A stretch of DNA of 64,000 nucleotides from Chara braunii (GCA_003427395.1 BFEA01000271.1:1943704-2007703), one strand, 5' to 3'; counted from the stretch's first letter, positions 21,071 through 31,100 are shown. A program made the numbers and translations. The notes: a model not told the origin generated them from the letters alone.

Positions 21071-21690
21071 TAAGATGTTGGCTGTTCCCTTCCATTCTGT
21101 GGCCACACAGCCACTGTTCAGTTAGCATGCACAATGCATAGTCCCTGCTCCTAACACTATGAAGGGATGGTCACTGCCAGCCTCTGTCGCGAAAACTGCG
21201 ACTCTTTGTCTTGTCTTCATCCTCCCCACCCCCTAATCGTTTGCTCAATATGTCGTCATGGCCTTAATATGCCACGCTTAAATAGCTGCGAACGGCGGCC
21301 TGCCTTCCTGCTGACATGGCAGCAACACGCCATGTGTCATCAATGTTTCCAAGAAGCTGTCATAGAAAGTGTGTGTCTGCGTGGACTATCCACGATGCCA
21401 TCATCCGCCACATCCTCTGTTAGCATGTCCCAAATGCAGAGTTGGCCATACACTTGCTGCAAATGCTTTGTTGCCCGGCGAACAGCAAACTCAGCAGCGT
21501 GAGCAGGAAAATAGAGTACCATATGAACCGCTTATAGAGCGTTGTGCTGAAGGGCTAACACCACCAGGACGAACTGTTGCAGAACAAATCCTGGAGCAGC
21601 TAGACAACCTTGTTTTGGTTGACCCCCTCTTGCCACAGTCGTCGTCGTCATCAGTCCACAGAGAAGGAATTAATGTCGAGGAAATCCAAG
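21071..21690 (+). pseudogene. Cys/His-rich and RING-like domain 1
   Basis: Follows the Josephin-like part. CSLPFCGHTATVQLAC opens a Cys/His-rich segment; HPPHPLIVCSICRHG follows at about 21218. Then QQHAMCHQCFQEAVIES (His 21326, Cys 21335 and 21344) and, after a one-base frameshift near 21365, HPPHPLLACPKCRVGH (Cys 21426 and 21435). The C-x-H-x2-C-x2-C to C-P-x-C order is that of the second half of a RING finger, the ubiquitin-ligase zinc fold. HPPHPL-x2-C-x2-CR occurs twice, so part of the domain is internally duplicated. A helical spacer rich in Gln and Glu follows. Confidence 0.5.
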
Positions 21691-22026
21691 ACACCTGCTC
21701 AATGCCGTTCTGTGATGATCCACCTGAGATTCGGCTAGCATGTGGGTTGCATGCATTGCGTCATGAGGATTATGAAGGTACAGCCCGTGCGTCTTTTTGT
21801 TTTCATACGTATGATGACAGTCAATATTGCACTCACGTATGGCGCCCTGACATGACATGTACGTATGCCTCTGTGTTCCTTGCCTGTGGCAGCCACGTTG
21901 CCTGTGATATCTGTCTACGCCGTGCCATTCCGTGCAGCAACTGCGACTGCGAGAGTTGGATGCGATGCTTCCACAGTCCGTACCCGAATCGGTGCGGTCC
22001 GGTCTGTAGCGGTGGCCACCTACCAT
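21691..22026 (+). pseudogene. RING-like domain 2, C-terminus of the element
   Basis: Same frame as the end of domain 1 (ORF 21369-22028). CSMPFCDDPPEIRLACGLH parallels CSLPFCGHTATVQLAC of domain 1, and DYEG parallels HYEG, so the two modules are diverged tandem copies. LACGSHVACDICLRRAIPCS and then CDCESWMRC form the C-x-H-x2-C-x2-C...C-x2-C half of a RING. The ORF ends at a TAG at 22026-22028. Alternative: another cross-brace zinc fold such as a B-box. Confidence 0.5.
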
Positions 22027-22228
22027 AGCCAACGGCTACTCCTCAACAAAAATCATCCTGCAACCCGAACGCTGATTGACCTCTCGTGTCATTCTAGTGT
22101 GGTCTGCTCCAACGGTCTGCATAGAGAACCTACTGAACTCTCTCTCTCTCTCTATATATATCGTCAAATAGAACTGCCCGGTAAACCGTAGGCAGAGAGG
22201 GAGAAGAGGACAACAAACGAGGGGCTGT

Positions 22229-22265
22229 GACAAACTGTTTCGTCGGAGTTTCACCGACTCATCAG
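22229..22265 (-). ncRNA. Hammerhead ribozyme core
   Basis: Read on the minus strand: CTGATGA (22265-22259), a 5 bp stem GTCGG/CCGAC with a 7-base loop, GAAA (22241-22238), a 2 bp CA/TG mini-stem, and GTC (22231-22229). These are the invariant hammerhead core elements in order with correct spacing and the usual cleavage triplet. Very short stem III is typical of hammerheads in Penelope-like elements. A matching stem I was not found, so cleavage activity is unproven. It is antisense to the RT. Confidence 0.65.
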
Positions 22266-22573
22266 GAGGCTATATATATATTCTCTCTCTCCTCCTCCCC
22301 CCATTATGTACTCCCTCTCCTTGTATACTTCCATGAGCTTCATTAAGAGAACAGACAAAACATAACTTCTACTCTGCCTCCTTTTATAGCGTGCAAGTGG
22401 GCCGTAAAGGCACACGAGAATGTGGGCAGCTGGTGCTCAAACGTAATCAACGTGGCCAGCCTTGTACGTGATAGGCACAGTAAGAGAGGAGCTGCAAAAG
22501 CATGAAATGGGAGGCCTCCCAATGTTAGTTGATGAAAACATAATCAAGAAAACGAAATAACGGACTTTTATTA
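22266..22573. other. 3' tail region before family G
   Basis: A TA run, CT-rich sequence and mixed sequence with no ORF. Probably the remaining 3' end of the Penelope-like element, cut by the family G insertion at 22574. Confidence 0.35.
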
Positions 22574-23849
22574 TGTGATAACCCGTCCAAACACGGACTG
22601 AAACACACAGCTGATTTCTGAGTTTTGCTCATAGACTAAATGCCCTACTGAGTCCCCCACCTGCTAAGTCTTTGTGTATGTGTGCTTGCTAGACTGCATG
22701 TCTGTCTGAGTGCTGGTTGGCTTGCGTTTGTGACTGTGCCTGTCTGAGTGCTGGTTTGGTACGAGTGTGCGTGTGTGTCGCCCGCCAGGGCACTTGTTTG
22801 TTCGTTAGGCCCTCAGGGCCGGTACTTACCTGTGGTCGTGGCTTCGAAGGGTTGCAGCAGGGAAAAAGCACTCAAGTAGCGGGTAGGCCGGTACCGCACC
22901 CGGCAGGGGGGTAAATATGCAGGTACCGGAGGCCGAGCAGAAGAAGACAAAAGAGGCATTTTTAGAGGCCGGTAGTGTAGGCTAGGCCTAGCGGGTACCA
23001 GTCTGAGTCTAGGGCCTGTAGGGGCAAAATCAGAGTCTGCAATGATGTTCCCTCCAAAAGGAGGAAGAGGTACCGGTTGCTGGGGAAGGCTAGTGGCCTG
23101 GAAGTCACCGCCCAAGAGGCAAAGCAGGCCGCTATATCTTTCTGCCGGGTGGTAGACCCGGCCTCTTTTTCGGTGTGCAAGTTTGGCGACACACTGGTGG
23201 AGCGCTGGAGGGAGCAGCGCTGGGTTGGAGCTGCGCTGCTGGGGAGGAAGAAGAAGGATGAGAGGGAGGAAGGAGGAGGAAGGAAGGAGGAAGAGGGAGG
23301 AGCGCCAGGGGTACTTACCTGGCTATGGTAGCAGCCATCACCTTGGTGGGCGCTGCAGCAAGGAGTCCCCAGTCGGGGAAAGCCACACCAAGAAGCTTCA
23401 GGGCAGGGTTGGACATGGCGGCCTGAGTCCGAGCAGCCATAGCCGCTTTGTGTTGTCCTTTGGGCATCGGAGCAAGGCCTAGTAGTCCGCCATAGCCTCG
23501 GCCTATGTGTATGCCGAGTGGGAGAGGCGGCCATGGCTATGGTGGACCTTGAGTGATACCTGCTGTAGAAAAGGGACTCGGACATGATTTTGGACCAGTC
23601 ATTCAACATTGTATTATTATTTCTTGTATGAATATGAGAAGGGGGAGATAAGGAGGAGGAGATTGTTGGGCGAAGAAGAAGAGCCTTGTCATCATCTTTG
23701 CTGGTGTACATCTTCTTCTTCTTCTTTCTCATTTCTTCTTTTTCTTCTACTCCTCTCTCTCCTCTCAAGTTCATTCATTTCTTTCTGCAATTGGATGGCA
23801 TTGTACTTCTCAGTGGATGTGTATGTCAAAATTGGCCAGGGTCATAACA
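22574..23849 (+). repeat. 5' LTR of family G (1276 bp)
   Basis: Begins TGTGATAACCCG and ends GGTCATAACA, followed by the primer site. The beginning matches the fragment at 37967-38440 (TGTAATGACCCG, then CAGGGCCGGTACTTACCTGT), and the end matches 27715-27779. Long ORFs on both strands cross it without any domain. Confidence 0.8.
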
Positions 23850-23850
23850 T

Positions 23851-23862
23851 TGGTATCGGAGC
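23851..23862 (+). other. Primer-binding site, tRNA-Met
   Basis: TGGTATCGGAGC differs at one base from the initiator-tRNA-Met complement and lies one base after the LTR end at 23849. Confidence 0.85.
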
Positions 23863-23895
23863 GGATTCTACTTGCTGGTGAGAGTTGACTTTGCT

Positions 23896-23946
23896 ACCCT
23901 AACCCTAACCTAAGTTGTTGAGGGCAACACTTAGGGTTAGGGTTGG
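23896..23946. repeat. Telomere-like inverted repeat in the G leader
   Basis: CCCTAACCCTAACCTAAG, a 13-base spacer, then CTTAGGGTTAGGGTTGG: two CCCTAA-type units and their near-perfect reverse complement form a hairpin about 35 bases after the primer site. It is far too short to be a telomere. Confidence 0.7.
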
Positions 23947-24715
23947 ATGTTTGAGGGAAGTGGGGCAAGGTGGCTAAGGGAAGCTGCCCCCACCTGGTTA
24001 GGTCATGTGGGGTCAACATAGAACCTAACCAGGTTGCTTGAGAGTGAGATTAGGGTGGCGAGACATTTCGAGGAGACTTCATGCGGCGATTTGAGAGAGG
24101 CGACAGTGAGAGGCACTCGCACCTGGAATCTGATTCAAGCGAGACACTTGGCAACTTAAGGGCTGCCCTCAAGTAGGCGAGCTTGAGGGCCAGCGGCCAT
24201 TCTGCATCAACGGACTGCAAGTTGCTACTTTGTTCTTCAGCATCGACGGGGGATCCGGCGTTGCACTTGGGTGTTGGAGTCGGACCCTCCTAGGAGATAG
24301 GACACTAGTGTAGGGGTAGTGTTAGATGGGTCAGGAGGACCATATGAGAAGGGGGGTGAGTTCTCTTCATCTCGAAGCTCAAGGCCACTCAGGTAAGTTC
24401 CGTGCACCTACGGGATGCCCATGTATGTGTGTATGGTATTGATTGACCTGCTGGGGTACTCTGGGTTTCTTTTCCTACTCCTCTGTGGTTTTGATTGTGT
24501 GACTGAATGCATGTGATCTACCTACTCACCTGATGGATGGAAAATGAAGTACCTTGTTATACATGCCGAGTCTTTCTACCGTGCTTTGTCTTTTCATCGC
24601 TGAACGGTTGTAGTTTGTAGGTTCTGCCAGAAGTTGAAATTTCGGTTTAGTGCAGTTGAGACTGAATTAAGTTCAGCTGGTACTCCTGTTGGTTGGGACC
24701 TGGTTGAGACCTACG

Positions 24716-24775
24716 TGGGACCCTTGGGACCAAGCGGCACCCTTGGGACCAAGCGGCACCCTTGGGACTCAGCGG
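24716..24775 (+). repeat. Short tandem repeat in the G leader
   Basis: The phrase GCACCCTTGGGACCAAGCG, about 19 bases, is repeated roughly three times with small changes. Confidence 0.7.
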
Positions 24776-24968
24776 GACCGGGCCCAAACAAGGAGAGCCT
24801 TTGGGCCCAAATCGGTTAGGCATTGACCTCTTGTCTTCTTGGCTGGGATATGAGTTCATTCTTCTTGGATTAGGACACCCACTGCCGAGGGGATCTTGGC
24901 TTTGACGTTTCGCTTTCCAGATTGCACCATCCGTGGCTTGACTCGCACCCTGTACACCACTCAATTCT

Positions 24969-25157
24969 CCATTGTTGCATTTAGTTACTCGTTGTCTGAT
25001 TTGTTGTACGGACATGGAGCTGGTCAGACTGGACTCGAGAGGACCTCGTATGCAGTCTGATCANCCATTGTTGCATTTAGTTACTCGTTGTCTGATTTGT
25101 TGTACGGACATGGAGCTGGTCAGACTGGACTCGAGAGGACCTCGTATGCAGTCTGAT
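24969..25157 (+). repeat. 94 bp exact duplication around an unknown base
   Basis: The stretch starting CCATTGTTGCATTTAGTTAC and ending CAGTCTGATCA occurs twice, separated by one n at 25063. An unknown base exactly at the joint of two identical blocks suggests two contig ends that overlap, so this may be an assembly artefact. Confidence 0.8.
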
Positions 25158-25509
25158 CAGACTGGGTCGCTGGATCAGACCTCTCTTTGAATTTGAATGT
25201 TTCTTTTGCTGATCTCTACTTCCAAATGAAATGCCGCTCCGGCTAGGAGTTCTACCTTCTCTTCTCTGAGCTTTATCTGTTTTTCTGAGTTCATTTTCGA
25301 TGCCCATGGAGACACGCAATCTGAAAGAAGAAAGAGAGAGGAGGGAGAGAGAACAAGGAGAGAGGGAAAATGATAGTCTGAGGTGGGCAAGGACTGGGAA
25401 AAGGAGTGTTCGTCTAAGCGCGAGGGGGAGTGAACCTCTTGAGAGTCTGATTGATTCTTTTGCTGTCTGGCGACTCTCTGATCCACCTCCCCACACTGAC
25501 AGTCCAAAG

Positions 25510-27074
25510 ATGTCCCAGCTAACTTCAACACAATGGCGGACCTTGTTAGATGCAGTCGGTGATGCTGAGAAACCACATCTGCAAGCACTCTTAGATGGTG
25601 CAATAAAACGGGAACAGGAGTCAGAAAAGGAGAGGAAGGAGGCCTTGCTGAAAAGGCAAGTAGCCCTCCTAGAGATTGTTCCCTCACTGACTGAAGAGCA
25701 GTGCGGGGAACAGCTACAGTCCATCCTCACAGCCTTTGTTCAGATCAGGAATCTTGAGGACCATACCACTCAGATCGCTGAAGTCTTTGCAAAACTGCAG
25801 ACACTTCAGGATGATCTGACTGAAATGACCCTCAAGTACCATGAACTGACAGGGAGGTGGCGGACATGTGACAAGCCCAAGTGGCCAACCCTCTTCCTCT
25901 ACCTCCTGGATCCGAAGCTGCAATCGAAACTACCTCTGCCCCTCTTACTGTATCTTCTTCTACCTCTTCTTTGAGTGTGATGGCAACTCCCTCAGGACCT
26001 GCAGCAGGTGCAGATTCCACTGTTGCTGTAACAAGCAATGAGGCTGGAACTTCTGCAAATGCTGCAGCCCCAAGACGGGAACCAGCTGCTGCTGGTCCCA
26101 GCTACGCCAGTCCCTACGTGGACCGAAAGTCGGTTCAAATGCCGTCCAAGTACGACGGCAAGGAAGACATCGAGTCTTGGATCAGCTCCATGCGGGCCTA
26201 CTTCGAGATCCTGGGGACTCAAACTGAGACCCAGACGGTGATCATGGGAATGAATGTTGAGCCGGTCGTACGGGGCTTCCTAGAAGTCCAAGCAACGCGG
26301 GCTGGGTTTCCAAAGGCTGCATTGGCCAAATGGCTAAGGGCCAGGCCGGTTGCCTCCCTCGAAGAACTCCTTACCTCGTAATACCAAGATCCACATGTTG
26401 CTGCTAAAGCAAGAATTCAACTGGATAAAGTGAAGCACAACAAGAGGAATGGCTCCATGAAAAGCCTGCAGACCTATCTAAGCAAGCTGTTTGCCACTCC
26501 TGGTTTGGAATTGTCCCCGCAATCTTGCTTGGATGTGGTCAAGGGCGCGGTTCCAACTAACTTCACTAGTCGCCTGGGCACGGGCTACATTGCAAACACT
26601 GACTGGCTCGCCTTAATGAAGGACGTAGTCGGTCTGGAGGCCATGGACCTCGTTAGCACGGCAGGCAGCAAGAAGCCCATGGGCGGCAGACGGTTCAAGG
26701 GCAGCAACCGTTTTGCTGTGCATGACCTGCTGGAGGCCGAAGGAGAAGCCGATGCGGTTGACCCCACTCTTGGTGACGACCAAGAACAGGACTCCGATAC
26801 AGCTTGTTCTTCAACCCATGAGTCCGACGCAAATAACGAAGAAGAAAAATTTTCTGCCTTTAAAAAGACTGCCAACACTAAGGGACCGAATCGGAGTGCC
26901 GGAAAGAGTTATGTCCAACTCCCCAAAGGAGTTAAGATCCCGCCTAAACCGGAGGATGCATCTACCAAACCGTGGGTTGACCTCCGGATCATTGAGTATG
27001 ACTGGCGGGGCAGACTCAATAAGGGGTTTTGCCTAGATTGCCATAGGCTGCAGGGAAACCATAATCGGGCGTAG
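25510..27074 (+). pseudogene. gag: Gag of family G, broken
   Basis: Start MSQLTSTQWRTLLDAVGDAE; the next 100 residues are rich in Lys, Glu, Gln and Leu and likely coiled coil. A frameshift near 25865 joins this to the frame of 25881-26381, which has a Ser/Thr/Ala-rich linker and then KYDGKEDIESWISSMRAYFE. That sequence is typical of the gypsy Gag region. A TAA at 26379-26381 interrupts, and the same protein goes on (YLSKLFATPGLELSPQSC) to an acidic tail and a degenerate Cys/His knuckle (CLDCHRLQGNHNR). It ends at a TAG at 27072-27074. The role is RNA packaging. Confidence 0.75.
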
Positions 27075-27714
27075 AGTCGGATTCAGCAAACTCTACGGCA
27101 GGGGAGGCTGGTATTGTTGAAAATCAGCAGCCCTCCCTTGAGGCCCAACCATTTGTTGAAGACAAGGCTGCGGTAAGTAATGTATTGTATGACGAGCCTT
27201 GGGAGGAGTCTGAGATGATTGACTTCCACTACCACTTGGAGCATTGGGCTGAAATGAAACAGCAGCGTGCCCAAAGGACAGTGAAGTTGATCTTCTTTAA
27301 ACTTCTCATAAACCACCGCTATCTCCGTGTGCTGGTTGACTGTGGTGCTACAACGAATTTCATGTCACCACATGGGATACGCAAGGTGGGCTTGGGGATG
27401 AAGCAAGTGGCCCTGCAAAACCCTTGCCGGACCCAAGTTGGCAACAAAGAAGTTGTCTCTTCTACACATGCAGTCAAAGGTGTGCGCACTACCTTTGACA
27501 AAGGTAAGACTGTCACCCATGCACTGAACTTCTTTGTCCTTGACAAGTGCCCCTTCGACGCTGTCCTTGGCTTGGGCTTGCTGCAGTCCCAATGCGAATG
27601 GACCAAGTGGAAGGAATCACTCTTCATGGTCAAAGATGCTCAGGGGAACGAGCTTCCTGTCCTCTTGGATGAGAAGCACGAGTCCCCAGTGACTTTTCTA
27701 AATGCATTGAAATT
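27075..27714 (+). pseudogene. Aspartic protease of family G
   Basis: ORF 27185-27961 contains VLVDCGATTNFMSPHG, the retropepsin active-site loop with Asp-Cys-Gly, and later CPFDAVLGLGLLQS, the second conserved motif. These two lie about 100 residues apart, as in gypsy proteases. The true coding part ends at about 27714, where sequence identical to the LTR 3' end begins; the remaining codons are LTR and flank. The RT that should follow is absent. The frame differs from the end of gag. Confidence 0.75.
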
Positions 27715-27779
27715 TTGCAATTGGATGGCATTGTACTTCTCAGTGGATGTGAATGTCGAAATTGGCCAGGGTCATAACA
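27715..27779 (+). repeat. Terminal 64 bp of the G LTR fused to protease
   Basis: TGCAATTGGATGGCATTGTA through GGCCAGGGTCATAACA matches the end of the 5' LTR (about 23788-23849) with a few changes. It joins directly to protease codons, so pol and nearly all of the 3' LTR were lost in one event. Confidence 0.85.
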
Positions 27780-28017
27780 ATTGTGTCTTGCATTGGTTTT
27801 ACTGTTGGGTTAACCCATGTCCAATGTGTTGCATTGCTTGTATAAAGTTGAGATTCCTTGCTTTTATAAAGGTAAGATTCTGGTGGTTTCGGACAGATAG
27901 AGGCAAAACTGTTTCATTGGTGGATTGGCTCATCTTAAGCATGCTTCATTGTCTGCAATAGAGGTAAAATTGCTATGACCATCTGGGTGGGATAGGGGAA
28001 GTTGTGGTGATAATTCA
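27780..28017. other. Flank right of family G
   Basis: Mixed sequence with no motif of its own; the protease ORF runs through it by chance to 27961. Confidence 0.35.
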
Positions 28018-28047
28018 TAACACACACATTCACACACACACACACAC

Positions 28048-28086
<39 letters not shown>

Positions 28087-28215
28087 CACACACACACCCT
28101 TGCATTTTTTACTATTTTTTATTATTTTGGCTCTCTAATAGTTTTGTTTTAGGGATGGCTTGTGATGATTTGTGAAGGGAATGAGAGAGAGAACCTGGGG
28201 TCTTTTAAAGCAAAA
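28018..28215 (+). repeat. Dispersed repeat F with CA array
   Basis: A CA run with CG interruptions (about 28018-28096), then AT-rich sequence, GTTTTGTTTTAGGGATGGC, TTGTGATGATTTGTGAAGGG and AATGAGAGAGAGAACC. This is the inverse of 16215-16345. Confidence 0.7.
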
Positions 28216-28514
28216 GACATTCCGGTCTTGCTAGCTCTCTGTCTTGGCAGATTTGAGCGGCTAGGATAGGGCTTGTACTAGTGAGCTATTCTCTCTTTTT
28301 GTGGTTGGATATGTCTTGTCGGTTTTGTTGATTAGACACGGCCTAATTCTTTGCCCTGCTTTAGAGCATGGGCTTTTTGGATGTTTACGGGTGGCCACGA
28401 GTTCTCTTTGGGGGGACTATGTTTTGTGGGCTGGCGTGGAAGGCTTTCCCAGTTTTTTCAGACCCTTAGCAGGGGGGCCGGTGCGTTCTTGCAGGAGGAG
28501 TTGTGATTTTCTTT
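28216..28514. other. No gene recognised
   Basis: About 300 bases crossed by a single 95-residue ORF (28301-28588) without recognisable domain; it ends inside AT-rich repeat sequence. Probably part of the same dispersed element as the CA block. Confidence 0.3.
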
Positions 28515-28731
28515 TCTTGAAATTCGAAATATTCTGCGAATTTATATTTATGGGAAATCATAAGTATCTTGCGATTTTGGTTTCATGAAGACCAAAATTA
28601 TTCCGTGAATTTACGAGGACTTATTTTTTTGAGAATCCAAACTATTTCGTGATTTTATTTTTCTGAAAAGCATAATTGTTTTTACACATTTTCGTTTCCT
28701 AAAATCAGAATTATGGAAATATTATTCCGCG
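28515..28731. repeat. AT-rich degenerate repeat
   Basis: Phrases such as GAAATATTCTGCGAATTTAT, TATTCCGTGAATTTACG and TTCGTGATTTTATTTTTCTG recur, as at 9483-9690 and 46745-46989. Family A copy 2 begins exactly at its right edge. Confidence 0.5.
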
Positions 28732-29679
28732 TGCAAGGAAAATGAGCAACGACGAGATGACAATATTCAAAATGCAAAATCACATTGTAGGCCAGATAGT
28801 ATCTCAATGTCCAGAAAGTGGCATTGCACCAATATAACACCAATGGAGATTCGTGACAAAACCAATGTCAATGAGAGCTTGCTCTCGCCACCACCAACAT
28901 AATAGTCCAGTCCCTTCTCCCTGCTTGGCGCTCGGCGCCGAGCCTACTTCTTACACAACTATTGTCTGCCTACTCATAAACAATGCAACAGTTGATGTCA
29001 GCAGCCAACGAAGTACTTGAAGATGTAGCCCAATGCAAACCATCGCCAATACCAGGAATGTGCCCTCACATCATCATCATCACCATCCTTCTCTCTGTCC
29101 GCTGACTTACACCCTCGTCTTCCCTCTGTACACCCGAAGACCACCCCTGCGCCTCACTGTAGTCCAAGCCCCAGCCAGCTATGGAGACTGGGCTATGCTT
29201 CCTTCACGACTGCACGCTCGCAGCACCTTGCCCTTAGCACTCAGCAGCCCGCGAGCAATTGCTTCAGCAGCGCTGCCGCATCATTTGGCAAGTGCCTGAA
29301 TGAGCCTCCAGGCAGCGAGCTCTTTCCCATATGGAAAGAGTCCGCCTGCCCCGCCGGCCTTGCTGGGCTGGGCTGGGCTGGGCCCAAGAGGTTGTGCCTC
29401 TGCTCCAGATGTTGGGTCTCGTTCGATTGGGCCTCCCAATTGTCTATGTATGAAGCTGCGATTATGGCCGAGGGCCTGCCTTTCGAAAAGGCCTCGAGGC
29501 CGTGGAAAATCTTTGCTGCTTGGCCTGTGTTTCCCTCAACCAACTGGCACGTCACAACTGCCTGGACCCCGAAATTGACAGCAATGGGCTTCTCGAGATT
29601 TGTCAGGCCCGCCTTCACTTAGGGCAGGCACATCTATAACAGGGGCCCCTTAGGCCTGCCGAGGACCCAGATCCTCGCA
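28732..29679 (-). repeat. 3' LTR of family A copy 2
   Basis: On the minus strand it starts TGCGAGGATCTGGGTCCTC after a purine tract (minus strand of 29680-29690) and ends CCTTGCA. The CAT/GAT microsatellite lies near 29065-29085. It pairs with the LTR at 36828-37794. Confidence 0.88.
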
Positions 29680-29690
29680 TTCCCTCCTCT
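29680..29690 (-). other. Polypurine tract of family A copy 2
   Basis: On the minus strand AGAGGAGGGAA directly precedes the LTR start TGCGAGG; family A copy at 58583 has AAAGGAGGAGGGAG at the same place. Confidence 0.75.
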
Positions 29691-29696
29691 AAGAAG

Positions 29697-31100
29697 TCTT
29701 CTAAACTGCTGGCATCTTCCGCTTTCATAGCCGACAATCACTTGAGGTGCTATTTGCTGGAGTTCTTCTCTAGTGAACCACCGATCTTCGCTGGGATCAA
29801 GATGGTGTCTAAATCTCACACGATACTGCATTCTCGGCTTGGGAGGACGACCTTTGCCCGACGGTGTAGGCCTTGGCATCATTCGATGCTCCACGATTTC
29901 GTCGATGTCGACGTCACCATCCATGGTTGGGGGCAGCATTGACCGTCTGGAGGGAAACTGTGAAGTCTCTGAAAAAGGTGCTAGCTCTGAGGCGTGAAAA
30001 ACTAGGTGTGTGCGTAAGTGAGATGGGATGTGAATCACATAGGATGGTCAGGATGGTCCATCCATCTGATCCCCGACTATGTCTAGGACCGACTGAAGTA
30101 CTGTGGCATCAATTTGAGAGATATGCCCAACTCTTGACCCAGTTCAAATGATTTGACCCAGACTCTATCACCTACCTGAAAGTTAGGGTTCTCTATGCTT
30201 ATTCTCAGATGCGATCATAGCTCATGCTTGACAGCAAACTCTACGCTGCCAGGGGTTGAAGTGGGTTGTCTTTCGGGTAGCAGAAAGTCAAGTGCAGTTC
30301 TCAGCTTCCAACCAAGATGCAATTGGTTGGGAGTCATACCAGTACTATTGTGCACAACATTGTTGTACAGGCTGGCGACGAGAGGTAACTTCTCGTCTCA
30401 GACATCCTGACTTGGCTTAATATAATTTCGAAGCAAGTGCTGTACTACTCGGTTCATCTGTTCCGCCTAGCCATTTGACTCAGGGTGATTCCCTGACGTC
30501 ATTTGCAGCCTGGTGCCCATCTGCTCAGCTGTTGACTGCCGAGGTTCACTGGTAAATCTTACATCCCTATCACTCACTATAGACGTAGGGAGTCCAAAAT
30601 CGCATACCCAATTATCCAGAAACAGTTTGATGACATGGTTAGTTTTAGCGGCCTCTGGCATAGCGATAAGTCTTGCATACTTGGAAAAGCGGTCCACTAA
30701 AACGAAGATGTGTCTCTTGCCAGTCCTGCTGGTCACAAGAGTATCCATGAAGTCCATGGACACACTCTGACCAAGACCTTCAAGAATCGGCAAGGGCTTG
30801 AGAAGCCCAAGCGAAACCTGAGTCCTAGGTTTATCATGTTGGCAAACCTAGTAGGTTCCAACGTGTCTCTTGGTATCTTGCATCATAGAAGGCCACCAAA
30901 ATTTCTGCACTAAATTGACCGAAGTCTTTTTATAGCCGAAATGGCCAGTTGCATCATGACACTCTCCTAAAAACAAACTATGCAAAAACTCTCTATCTCG
31001 GACACATAATCTTTTATTCCCTGCCTTCTCAAGAAACAGTAGGCCATCTACCATCATAAATTGGTCGGAAGTTACTTTATCTTTCGCTTGAAATTTACGA
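29697..31100 (-). pseudogene. Integrase of family A copy 2, broken
   Basis: Minus strand. The zinc domain GECHDATGHFGYKKTS lies in ORF 31282-30848. The core ORF 30793-30467 has MDFMDTL and VSDRDVRF; the third site reads HPESNG and is followed at once by a stop. The C-terminal ORF (30038-29634) carries VFHASELAPF and the chromodomain-like YRVRFRHHLDPSEDRWFTREE. A section between 30467 and 30060 has several stops and a deletion near 30225 that removes part of the tail. Inactive. Confidence 0.82.

Larger units (their letters stand above)
17371..22573 (+). mobile_element. Penelope-like retroelement with protease and RING cargo
   Basis: One colinear plus-strand unit between an AATC array and the LTR of family G. 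In order it contains a Penelope-type RT (about 17475-19250), proline/serine-rich linker, C2HC zinc finger, Josephin-like cysteine protease, two RING-like zinc domains, and a hammerhead core on the other strand near the 3' end. No LTR or tRNA primer site belongs to it. No GIY-YIG endonuclease was found. It is a pseudogene with many indels. Borders are inferred: left by the array, right by the insertion of family G. That all parts belong to one element is inference from order and shared strand. Confidence 0.6.
22574..27779 (+). mobile_element. Gypsy-type element family G, pol deleted
   Basis: 5' LTR, tRNA-Met primer site, leader, gag and protease, then a direct jump from protease into the last 64 bases of its own 3' LTR. 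No RT, RNase H or integrase remains. Both outer ends are LTR termini (TGTGATAAC and GTCATAACA), so this could be a deletion derivative that moved with help from an intact relative, or a post-insertion deletion. The flanking five bases (TATTA and ATTGT) do not match as a target duplication. A second LTR fragment lies at 37967-38440. Confidence 0.75.
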
